From Staphylotrichum longicolle (lineage: Eukaryota; Ascomycota; Sordariomycetes; Sordariales; Chaetomiaceae), in the NCBI GenBank assembly GCA_019096155.1, contig JAHCVI010000003.1:806001-870000 (forward strand): a DNA stretch of 64,000 bases, in the 5' to 3' direction. Below, one piece after another: positions 24,724 to 34,838 of the stretch (positions within the stretch are counted from its first letter, which is position 1; every line of letters starts with the position of its first letter). The position numbers and the translations under genes are program-made. The notes beneath the pieces are model-generated. The model was not told where the DNA came from, searched no databases, and saw only the letters and a list, made by a program, of their open reading frames with translations.

Positions 24724-27700
24724 TTAATCCAGCTCCCCCGTAATGTAGCCAATCTGCCTCCGATCCGCCCCGCCAGGCCCATTCGCCAGCCTCGCCGCCA
24801 GCGCAGTCTGCGTCTCGACCAGCTTCTTGTGCTCGGCAATCCTCTTGACCGTCCGCGCGTCCGCCGCGGCATCCACCCGCTCGATCGCCTCCCGCTCCCG
24901 GATCCTGACGCTGCTCAGCGCCTTGGCGTCGTTCTCCTTCTGCCGCGACATGTTGCCCTCCCACTTGATCATCATCTCCTGCTTCTTGCCCTCGAGCTCG
25001 AGCTCCGCCTCGGCCACCAGCCGCGCGCGCGTGAGGCCGGCCTCGGTCAGCCGCTGCTCGTGCGAGAGGGCCGCCTCGCGCGCCGCCTTGCGCCGCTGCA
25101 GCTCCGCCGCGAAGGACGACTCCTCGGCGGCCTGCCGCTCGCGCAGCGCCGCCATCTCGTCGTCCTGCTTGCGCCGGTTGCGCGAGTCCTCGAGCTCGGC
25201 GCGGGCGAGGAAGATTTGGTTGTGGATCTGCGCAATCTCCTTCGTGCGTGCGAGCGCGAGGGTGTGTTCCTCGTTCTCCTTGGCGATGCGCTCCGCCTGG
25301 GCGCGGCGCTCCCGCTCGGCGCGGAGGAGTTCGGGTGGGAGGTTGACCGCGTCTTGGGGTTGCGGGCCGTCGTTGGCGTAGTAGACGTCGATGGCGCGGT
25401 TGGATTTGAGGAGGTCGAGCAGTTGCGGGCGAATGTCGTCTGCGCAGGGAAGAATGCGGGAGATGTATTGGCTTGCCGAGTAGGTGAAGACACCATCAGT
25501 GTAGTGGTTGTAGGCCTTGTTGATGTGCTTCCAGAGGCCGACCTTAAGAAGGGCTCGGGTGGTCGGGATGGGGTCAGCCGAGTTGAGGGCCAAGAGGAGA
25601 ACCGATTTGCCCTCGGATTGGATTGTAAGATCCGAGTCCTTGTTGATGAGGAACGCCATGGCTTTTTCCATTTGCTTCTCTTGAGCTGCTGTCAACGGAC
25701 CCGCGTTGGCTGCGTTCAAGCAGAGCTCGCCAAGAGCACTACGACCGCCGTGCAGAGTGCTGGGGAAGTCGACGTCGTGGCCGTACTCAACAAGGACCTG
25801 CATCGCTCTCAGGTTGAGGTCCCTCGCGGCATTATGCAGGGAGCCATCGTTGATAGACGGGTCTGCGGCGAGGATACTTGACATCATCGAAGTACCGAGC
25901 TCTTGTCCGATATGTGTGGCCATTGTCATGGGAGTGTTTCCGGTGGCATCCATCACATCAACCTCGGCCCCCGCGAGAATGAGCGTCTTGACCAGGTCAT
26001 GCCGCCGGTTCTGGATCGCGAGCATAAGAGGCGTGGTCTTTGACAGGCGTGTCTCGTAGTTGACCTTGGCGCCTCTGTCAATGAGCAACTCGATGACTGC
26101 GCTGCTGATTCGCTTCTGCGGCTGGAAGAGCGCCCAAAACAAAAGGTTGACTTGCTCCTCCTCTTCGACGTCGTCCATGATCCGGAGCGTGGTGGTTTGA
26201 TCGTGGTAGTAACCGGCGTCGAGCAAGGTCTGCAGGATCTTGACGGAGCGAGGGAATCTGCTGACTGCTCGAAACACCACGGGTTCGGACTCGGGATGGG
26301 CAAACATCACGTCAAGCCTCTCTTCCCCATCGTGATAGTCGAGAAACAGGTTCATCAGGTGGAGGGTATCGGCCTCCGAGAGATCTGCATCGAAGATAAA
26401 AGGAAACGCCATCGATATAGCATGGGCGTTCGGTTTCTTCTGAAGCACCTGCTGAATGAGCTCTGAATCTGCCTTCCGAGTCGCCTTCTGAACCACCAGC
26501 CCGCCCTCATAGTTGACGTCGACCTGAGCATGAAGGAGAGCACCGGCAAACTTGCGAGCAACCTCGTCTCCTTCTGTGCCATAGGCGTCAATGGCCGTGC
26601 TGAGAGCCAACGCCAGGCTTTCCCCTTCGGCCCCCTTCTCTAGGAGCATCGTTGCGACTTGGAGGCCCTTTTCCGACAACCATTTCGAAGCCGTCCCGGG
26701 GGTAAACGCCTGCTGGAAAGCCCATGAAATATCCTTCTTGGGAATGTCGGTTTCCAGCAAAAGCGTCAGAATGTCGACAAGCAGCAACTGAGCTGCATCC
26801 GTCAGAGTCTCACAGCCGTTGACCAGCGGCGAGGCCCCATGACTGAGCAGTAGCTGTACCAGCCGAGGATCTGGTTCGTCCTTGACGGCCCGGTTCAACG
26901 CAATGTTGATCTCCTCGCAGGGTGGGAGCCCAACATCGAACAACCAGCCGATGACCTGATACCTCGGGTCCCTTCCCAGCTTGCGGCTCGCTTTCAGGGC
27001 GCGGAGCAATGTCGTGGTGATGGCTTCTTTTGTCGACCTCCCGCCTTCTCCGTACCCAACATCAGCTTGAGCCTGCCCATGATGGCACCCGTGTGGCGTT
27101 CCAGATGGCTTCGCCCGCGTTATAGTCGACGTTGGCACCGAACTCGAGCAACAGCCGGACGAGCTTTTCGCCTTCCTCGCCGAACTTAGCGGTGGACACT
27201 AGCTGCGCATCAACCACCTCCCATCAACCCCCTTGTCAAGCAGCAAGCGCAACACCTCCGCTCGCTTGGCTAAATCTCCAACTTGTGTCGCAGCTTGGAA
27301 CCCCTTGACCAGCGTCCCCTTCTTCGCCTCGACCTTGCTCCCCAGCAGCATCTTGAGCACCGCCGCCGAGCCCGCTCCACACGCCTCGACAATCGCCTGT
27401 CCCTCGTGATGCTCAACGCTCGCCCCATGGTCCATCAACACCCGCGCCAGCGCTAGGTCCCCATCCGACGCCGCAGCGAGCAACGCATCCGACACGACCG
27501 GACCAGCCACACCCCTCTTCAGCAGCGCCGAGCAGATCGTGACCCTCTTGTCCCTGTCCTTGCCCTTGGTCGCCAACTGAAACGCACCCCGCAACGTCGC
27601 GGGGGTATATTGCGCTCTGCTCTTCTCGAGCACCAGCCTCGCGACATCGGCATTCTCGTTCTTCACCGCGGTCATCAGCGCCTCGCCGTCGCCCGCCTCG

Positions 27701-30322
27701 GCGCTCGCCGCGAGCAGCGCGATGAGCGGGTGGTCGTTGGGGTGGGCGCTGATGGCGTACACCAGCGCCCTGTTCGCCTCGGCCGCCGGGGCGCCGGCGG
27801 TGATGAGTTTCTGGGTGAAGGCGAGGCGGTCCATGGGGTCGAGGATGTTGAGGGATTGGGGCAGGGCGGCGGCCAGCGAGGCTGGGGTCGGGGTGGCGGT
27901 GAAGAGGAGGTCGACGATCGGGCTGGCGGCGGCTTTGACGGCGCAACACAGCGCGGCGGCTTTGTGGGCGTTGATGTCAGCGCCGGCGGAGAGGAGAGAG
28001 GAGAGCACGGCGAGGTGGCGTTGCTCGGGTGGGGTTTTGAGGAGGGTTTGGACTTCTTTAAAGAGCACGGCGTTGAGCATCTCCTTCTCGCGGGTGCGGC
28101 GTAGGATGGCGTTGACTTTGGCTACTTTTGCCGGGTTCGTGGGGAGGTCGGAGAGCGTGTCCAAGCCGCGGTAGAGGGTGTCAGGGTTCGGTCGGCCGTG
28201 CTGGAGGACGAGCTCGAGGACTGTGGGGTCGGGATCATTGACAGCTAGGAGGTGTTAGTTGCGGGACAGGTTACGGGGCGCCTCTCAACGTACCTATGCC
28301 GACAGGCAGGCCTTGGTCAAAGTTCGCGTCGGCCCCCCCATGTTCGAGCAGCAGAGCTGCCAGCTGAATGTCGACCGGCCGGCTGGGCAGCATCTGCGCC
28401 AACGCCTCGGACACTTCGTTGCCATCACGGCCGGCTCCAGCACCAATGAGCAGCCTCACCATCTCGTACCGGACTGGCTTGTCGTCTAGCATCATGGCCC
28501 GAGGAATGGCAGACGCCATGGTCTGAGGCGACGGTTTGCTTCGTAAAAGTGTTTCTAACAAGGGAAGATCTCGGATGGTGATGGCCGAGAGAATACCAGC
28601 GCCGTCGTTGAAGTTTACGTCGGCATTGTGGCGCAACAAGATGCTGATGAGGTTCTCATCTCTCCGTGGAGGCTGCTCTTCGATAGCCTGTTGCAACGCC
28701 GCGGAGATACAAGGCAGCGAGACGCCGGCGGCGAGGAAACACTCGGCCATGTGGTAGCGCGTGGTCCCCTGAAGAGCGAGGACTCCGGGAAAAGCGTGGT
28801 CCAGAGTTTTTGGCGAGGGCTTCCCGGCTAGAAGCTGCTTCACCATCGCGAGGTTCCCCATTTTCACTGCCGTGGTCAGCGCAAGACCCTGCTTGTGGTC
28901 AACCGAGGCCATCTCGTGTCTGATTTGAAGGGTTCCGGGGGAGCTGCTACGGCCGCGCATGTTGGCGGCAGGGCGAGCGCCCGGAAAATGGGGCGTGAGA
29001 AGTAGTTCCGCGGACTGTAGGTCGCCGGTCTGAACAGCATCAATTAGAGCTTCGTGCAGGGGAATCCCTGCGGCACCTTTCCGCAGGAGAAGGCTGAGCA
29101 TGGCGTGGCGATCCTCAGGCAGTATGGTTTTGGGGATACTCCCTACACATTCTGAGGCGTAGACTGGGTTCAGAGTCGACCGCTCGGTCAGCAACAGCTG
29201 CGCAAGGTTGCTTTGTCCCCGGGAGATGGCGTGCCGGACGATGCTGGCGCTTTGATACTCCACTGAGGCTCCGTATGAGACGAGCAAGTTGACCATGTCG
29301 TAGAACTCGGTAGCGCAGGCCTGGGAGAGTGCGACCGAGGCAACATCCCCTGTTGCGCCAGCACACAACAAGGCTTCTGTGAGAGCCATCTTCTCGTTCG
29401 GACCGATGGTGGTGTGCCCGAGGACCTGCGCAAAGCTCTCGAGGACTCCTTGACCTCCTGGTGCAGGGGGCTTTGATCCCGTCAGGATTGCGAGCACGAT
29501 GTCTACCCTGCACTGGGCGATGGCTGTCTTGACAGCCTCCGCTTTGTTGTATTCGCCATCGGCGGAGAAGCGGCTAAGTCTTATGACAGTCTGGAGACAC
29601 CCCTTCCGGGCAGCATCCACCATGGCCATGGAGAGCCAGCTCGGTGGCGGTCGCCCTTCCGACTGCAGGATGAGCCCGACTAATTCGGAGTAGCCGCCCA
29701 TAATACACATCTGGCGGAAGGCGTCCTGAGCGTCCTGGGTTTGGGACGCGTTGGCGCCCCGGCTGAGCAGGAGGTGCACCATGACCAGGTCGCCGGACCG
29801 GATAGCCAAGGGCAGTGCCGCATCAAGAGAAAAGGGGTCCGCGTGCTGGACCAGGACGGCAACCATGTCGATCTGGCGGTTCTCGACGGCCTTTTGCAGA
29901 ATCCGACTGCGCTCCATTGACTCGAGACTCCTCCGTCTCGTAAGGAGGTTTGTTTTGCTCTTGGCGTTCGGGACGTTGACATTGCCGCCGGCGGACAGCA
30001 GCTTGGCAATGAGAGCATCGGCGACCCCCGGGGCCCCGCCGTTGGCGACGTAGGCATTGAGAGCCTCGAATATCTCGCTGGACTCCCATGTTTTCTTGTG
30101 GGAGCTGAAGGCCCGCTTGATGGTGCCCTGGGACTGCTTCTCCTGGTTTGCCGACATGCGGCGTCTCTTGAGCAGCTCCTCGGCGTGAAAGTCGTCGTTC
30201 GGTGTCCGGGATTGCGGGGCCGGCGTCGGCGGAGCCACCGGCGGGAGATTGTGGATCCCCCACTCGGCGGCGAGCTGCTGGAGCCGGGCCCGGCGAGGGT
30301 CCATCCCCATTGTTGCGGTCAT
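24724..30322 (-). CDS. large ankyrin-repeat protein with C-terminal coiled coil; three frameshifts
   Basis: Exon 1 is 28294-30322 and exon 2 is 24724-28244 (intron 28245-28293). The total is 5550 bases and becomes a multiple of three only with three added bases, giving about 1850 residues. Frame breaks lie at about 27218-27222, 27083-27090 and 27036-27042, each read through by inserting one base. Degenerate ankyrin-type helical repeats fill residues 120-1600 (patterns such as VAVLVQHADPFSLDAALPLA, LVKTLILAGAEVDVMDATGN and ELLIDRGAKVNYE). The last 200 residues are a highly charged Arg/Glu/Ala coiled coil. The start ATG at 30322 follows ACC and is the first in frame. Ankyrin arrays are binding scaffolds; such long proteins are common in fungal NLR/HET islands, but no effector domain is visible. 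A decayed kinase lies upstream on the same strand. Confidence 0.75.
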
Positions 30323-31592
30323 GGTCTGGGTCAGGTTGAAACGCCACAGCCCTGCTGCTGAGATGAGGTCGAAGGCAACCTGCAACTTTTCCCACGCAGT
30401 CCCATTGCCCCGCGGCGCCTAAGAAAACGGATGTAGCCGCGCCCTTAATGGAGCATGCGCGGCTCGTGAAATAAAGCGACCCTGAGGCTGTTTTTGGAAC
30501 AAAAAAGCGGGTGAAGTAAACGACAGGCAGAGTGCACTGCCTGCGACTCCTCAGTGGTTGAATACGAGTGAGACGCAGCTCCCACTGCTCAATGACGAGT
30601 GCCACGGGCCGCCATCAACAGGGGATGGCGTATGCAGCCGCGAGGTTACGTGGTGCAGTGGGGCGGCGCGGTGATCTTGGTCGGGCCGCGCTGTTGTTTC
30701 AGATGCTGGAAAGCTGAATGCAGCCGCGATTCCGGAATGTGAGTCGCGGAGGGGTGACAAAATAGCGATGTGATGAAGCAAATTGAACAGAAGACACAAA
30801 GGAGAAGATGAAAAGCAAACACTCGCACTGGCGAGGCTCAGAGAATGAAACAAAACCTGGCTGATCTTGATGCGGAGCTGTTGTGGCACTCGATCAAAGC
30901 CTGCGAGAAAGCCGCCCGAGCACAGCCTCAATCGCCCAATGCGGCAATGCGGGAGCAGTCTGGCCAAGCCCCTGCAAAGTGCAGAGATGAAAGCCTAGAT
31001 GAAGGTTGCAATTGTCGCGGGAAATGGGGACGAAGTTGAGAGCACCTTCAAGGCCGTTGCCGTCCCGAATGATGAATTTAGGGATGCTTGCAGCATTCTT
31101 GTGATCTTGTCTGGCAATTTGCTGTTGCAAAGCAGTTTAGGAAAGGACCTGGAAGCTTTATCCCCGTTCTGCCGCTCCGGCACGGCCCGATTTTCGGTTG
31201 GCGTGCCGGAGGCGAACCCTCGGCTGAGTCGGCTCTTTCCGAACATAAAAAAGGTGCACAAATTGACGACCTCAAATCGTCGCCTCCCTTGGCGGTATGA
31301 AGTGAAACTCAAAGCCATGATACGTTTTACTTTTCCTTTACCATCTGATTCTTTTCCCGCCTTCTCCTCTTGTCTTTTTATTATTTCTTCTCTTTATATT
31401 GTGCTTTCTTCCTTAAATCTTGAGCATACGATCTCAATCTTTGGAAGGGGATTGTGGGACGCCCAAGATCTTAATGGGATCTACGGCATTTCCTGATCAG
31501 AGATGTGGCGGCGGTGCAATTGCCAAGGTGCGCGCCAATATTGTTGAAAACTAGAAGTTCGTACACACCTCACAATCTCCCATTTGCAGACG
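30323..31592. other. intergenic, 1.27 kb
   Basis: 5' flank of the ankyrin gene and 3' flank of the kinase relic. A 165-codon plus-strand frame (30999-31496) has no domain and an abrupt hydrophobic pyrimidine-rich end; I regard it as chance. Confidence 0.45.
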
Positions 31593-32450
31593 CTAAATCC
31601 GAGCTCCTCCTTGTCGAAGAAAGCCTCTGATGATCTCACGAGCCTCTGGATCATCTACCATGGTTATATCGACCGTCTCTCCCTTTTGTTGCATCTCCTT
31701 CAGGCCCAAATCATCGCCAGCAATATCCCCATGTGGAATCCTGCCAGTGTACAAGTGCCAGATGCTCAGACCGAGGCCATACAAGTCATCCTCGATTGTA
31801 GGTGGTGGCGGGTCCATTCCCAGCCGCTCCCCCCTCAGAAGCCTATTCGGAGACTCGTAATGCCAGGTTGAACACCCCTCCCGAACGCGCTCGTCCTCGT
31901 CCACGTACCGGCCCTCGGCGAAATCACAAAGCCGGAGGCTGCCTTGGCTGTCGAGAAGCATGTTCTCCAACTTCAGGCCTCCGTGCACGATGTCTTTGGC
32001 ATGCAAGCGCTGTACTCGCCGGATCATCTGGTGCATGATGTCACGGTGTCGAGATGGCTGTAGGGCTGCGGCTGGGGGCGGGCCAGGGCTGGGCCCGTTG
32101 GAACGATGATCGGAGTTGTGAGATCCATCAGGAACCCCATAGAATAAATGTGGCCGTCGAATGACTTGAGCATCGCAAACTCTCTCACAAGATCATCGAG
32201 CTCGTCCTTGTCACGCTGCAATGCAGATATCAAGAAGCGTACGCGCTTCGGTATGGATCGCTCTGGCTAGAGATAGCGGACCTACGTGCGTGGCGACCGC
32301 CTCGCAACTTTTGCGTTCTGCTCGTTGATATGCTACATCGACTCATCCAGCCACAGTTGGTAACTCTTCTCGACTTCGTGAGTTGCTACACTTATTACGT
32401 TATCTCCGACATTGTGCAGGCCGCCATCTCGCCATCCCATCGGGCTAGAA
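31593..32450 (-). pseudogene. decayed protein kinase gene
   Basis: The 3' part reads as the C-lobe of a kinase: VHGGLKLENMLLD (catalytic loop, with Gly where the catalytic Asp of HxDxKxxN belongs), LRLCDFAEG (DFG position), and a late DDLYGLGLSIWHLYTGRIP helix. Upstream, KRVRFLISALQRDKDELDDL and VATHEVEKSYQLWLDES are in one frame, interrupted by three TAG stops (minus-strand codons at 32267-32269, 32282-32284 and 32333-32335). A further one-base deletion is needed at about 32039-32045 to join the N-terminal part to the catalytic loop. No splice pair explains the stops, because the gaps are too short. The upstream end is not defined; coding-like sequence may reach about 32500. The missing Asp means that even a repaired product might lack activity. 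Confidence 0.65.
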
Positions 32451-33094
32451 TCTCTGTCCTCGTATTTTAGTGTGGCGCTTCGGTTATGTCGGGGCCATTT
32501 TGCAGAGATTATGAATAGTCCTAGAACTCTAAGAGACCTAGTCCGCGAGGCAGAGCAGCAGGCTGTGTCGCTGGCTGACGGTGGGTGAGGGGTGGCCTGA
32601 GGGTAAGGATTTGAGTATGTTTCGGGATTGGGTTGAGGCAGGCCGGAAGGCCCAGGGCCATGTTCAACTTGTCACCCTCTCACATTTTGTTGTTGAATTT
32701 AGCAGCAGAAGCTGACGATGGTGATGGCGTCTCAATCATAAAGACGTCATGAGGCTGTCACATAACATGGGCGTGGCAGTGCGATGTCTTATTTAGGTGG
32801 CTCGTTGGGATATGCATGTCTTGCCGCCTTACTGATGCTGCTGAGCCCTGCGAGCTGATGGGAGCCCTCAACCCCTAACCATCAACCCCTGGCAGAATAA
32901 TGAAATCGTGAACTGCGGTGGATTGTGGAAGTCTCTGAGGGGGTATCGGCTGCGTCTTGCTCTATATCAACCCTTCTAATCTCTCCTCCCCTCAACCCGA
33001 GTCTATCGTTCCGCGTACTACGAACAGACAACAATAAGAAAAGGTCAAAATACAGGCTTCTTCTACACATAACCTAATCTTCTATCGTTTGGCA
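32451..33094. other. intergenic, 640 bp
   Basis: It lies between the divergent kinase relic and the small membrane-like protein gene. A CTATATC stretch near 32962 is a weak TATA candidate. No gene was seen. Confidence 0.45.
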
Positions 33095-33814
33095 ATGACA
33101 GTCTGGGACTTCTTCGCCTTCGACGAGGAGGAGTACCAGATGCGCATCTCCAAATACCAAACGCACCGCCTCCGCAAGCAAGAGATTGTGAAGACGCGCC
33201 AGCATACCGCTGCTATCAGCTCCATGGTCACTGGGGCCATCGGCGCTATCCCCACCTGTGGAGGCACGCTGGTAGTGAGCGCTTACGGCGCCCGCCGCTA
33301 CTACGTCGCGACCAAAAAGCTCGACCTCATTCAGGGAGAGCTCGTCAAGCGCGGTATCCAGCTGCACAAGCTGCAGAAGCGAGATGTCTTGATCCCTGCT
33401 GTCACAGCGGTTATAGGTGTTGGCGCGGGGATGGGTTTGGATGAGATTGCAATGTCGGTGACCAACACGGGTCTTATGGGGACGGTCATCGACCCGGGTG
33501 GGTCTGTCGCTGAAGCCTTGGCGACTAATACCGGCGAGACACTCCATGCAGCTGCCCAGGGTGTCCACGAACAGGCCCATGAGATGCTCCACGGTGTCTT
33601 GGACTTGAATAATGGGGTACCGGCAGCTCAAGATCTCGAAAGTCACACCGTTTGGGTCCCAGCTCAATCGGCGGAAGCGGCTGCTGGATATCATGCGGGC
33701 ATGGCCGCTGCCCAAAGTGCTGAGAGGGGAGTTGTCGCTTCGGGCGCAGCCTTGACCTCTGACGCTGTCATCTCCAGGGTGACTTGGAGAGATCCCAGGG
33801 AGACTGCGTGTTAG
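33095..33814 (+). CDS. small Gly/Ala-rich protein with two hydrophobic segments, unknown function
   Basis: Single exon, 239 residues, start ATG in GGCAATGAC context. The N-terminus (MTVWDFFAFDEEEYQMRISK) is acidic then strongly basic (THRLRKQEIVKTRQH). Two uncharged Gly-rich segments follow: residues about 38-60 (ISSMVTGAIGAIPTCGGTLV) and about 108-140 (IPAVTAVIGVGAGMGLDEIA). They have small-residue spacing like a glycine zipper and are separated by a charged helix (ATKKLDLIQGELVKRGIQLH). The C-terminal 90 residues are Ala/His/Glu-rich without a recognisable domain. Nothing marks it as secreted. I do not recognise the family with certainty. The clean frame and codon pattern, set among broken genes, suggest it is expressed and under selection. 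Membrane association is an inference. Confidence 0.75.
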   Translation: MTVWDFFAFDEEEYQMRISKYQTHRLRKQEIVKTRQHTAAISSMVTGAIGAIPTCGGTLVVSAYGARRYYVATKKLDLIQGELVKRGIQLHKLQKRDVLIPAVTAVIGVGAGMGLDEIAMSVTNTGLMGTVIDPGGSVAEALATNTGETLHAAAQGVHEQAHEMLHGVLDLNNGVPAAQDLESHTVWVPAQSAEAAAGYHAGMAAAQSAERGVVASGAALTSDAVISRVTWRDPRETAC

Positions 33815-34838
33815 GGTGTTATCTTGTTGACTATGTTGTTAACTTGTTCATTAGACTTCGCATGCGATGATCGATGTTATAGGGGGATTTAAAACTACTT
33901 GAAAGGGACCTTGTGTTACCCGCCCTCGTGCCTGGACAGCCAGGCACAAGTGATGTGTTAAGGAAGCGGGCTACTGAATGGGACAGAAGGCAGACATCTA
34001 TTCAAGATAGCGAGAGTGGGAGATGCAGTTTAGCGATGTTTATTAGCAAGGATTGAGACTTTGACCAATGACGAACCCGTTTAAGTGGAGCTAAGAGAAG
34101 AGTGGGGCGACGCGGAGTAGAGCAGCTGCTCAGTTCAAAGTTTGCAGGTGGGTTGGTGTTGGTAAAGTTTGCGTGCTCGCTGCTAGTTTTGGGAACTGCG
34201 GGGAGTTGTCGTGCTGAAAGAGCTCCAACGGAAGCGGGGCCTGGCACAGTGAGTGCACCAGTGGCCATACTTCAAGTTGGCGTCAACAAGCAAGGGTGTT
34301 ACTGGATTGAGAAACTGGGCACCAACATGCCCCGGCCAGCCTCTAGGACGTCACTCTAGAGAGCTTCGAGAGCGTAGATCCATAACCGGGGCACGCTGAG
34401 ATGGGCAGCCATGTACAATTCTGTTCTCCATAATGCGGCTCTCAACCAGTTTAACATTTCGTCAACTCCAACCTGCCTGGGCTGGGCCAGCGCAATATTG
34501 GGAAATCATCTTTTACCCGAGTAACATAGCTGCATTCAACTGCTCGGACATACGCGGTCGCCATGTTCTGTTTTAAATCTCACCAGGCCACCCCAAAGCA
34601 TCAACTTTAATGTCGGTTTTACACTGTCTCTTTTTGTGCAGTTTCCTCTGAGCGAGAAAGCTGTCATCCCCTGGCAATCCCATTCATTCGCCCCACATTC
34701 TCAAGGCAACCACAAAATCAAACCTGCTTTACTCATCCAAGCCTCGTTCCCTGCTGATCTGTCCCTGCCTTTCCCCTGAACACCACGCAGCCCATCGCCC
34801 ATTTCCGCGAGGACACACCGCGTCCGCAACCCCAGAAA
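33815..34838. other. intergenic, 1.0 kb
   Basis: It lies between two plus-strand genes. The last 150 bp are C-rich and presumably the leader of HET gene 3. No gene was seen. Confidence 0.5.

Noticed and set aside
24607..25881. 424-codon plus-strand frame, Arg/Leu-rich
   Set aside because: A mirror of the charged coiled-coil codons of the ankyrin gene on the other strand.
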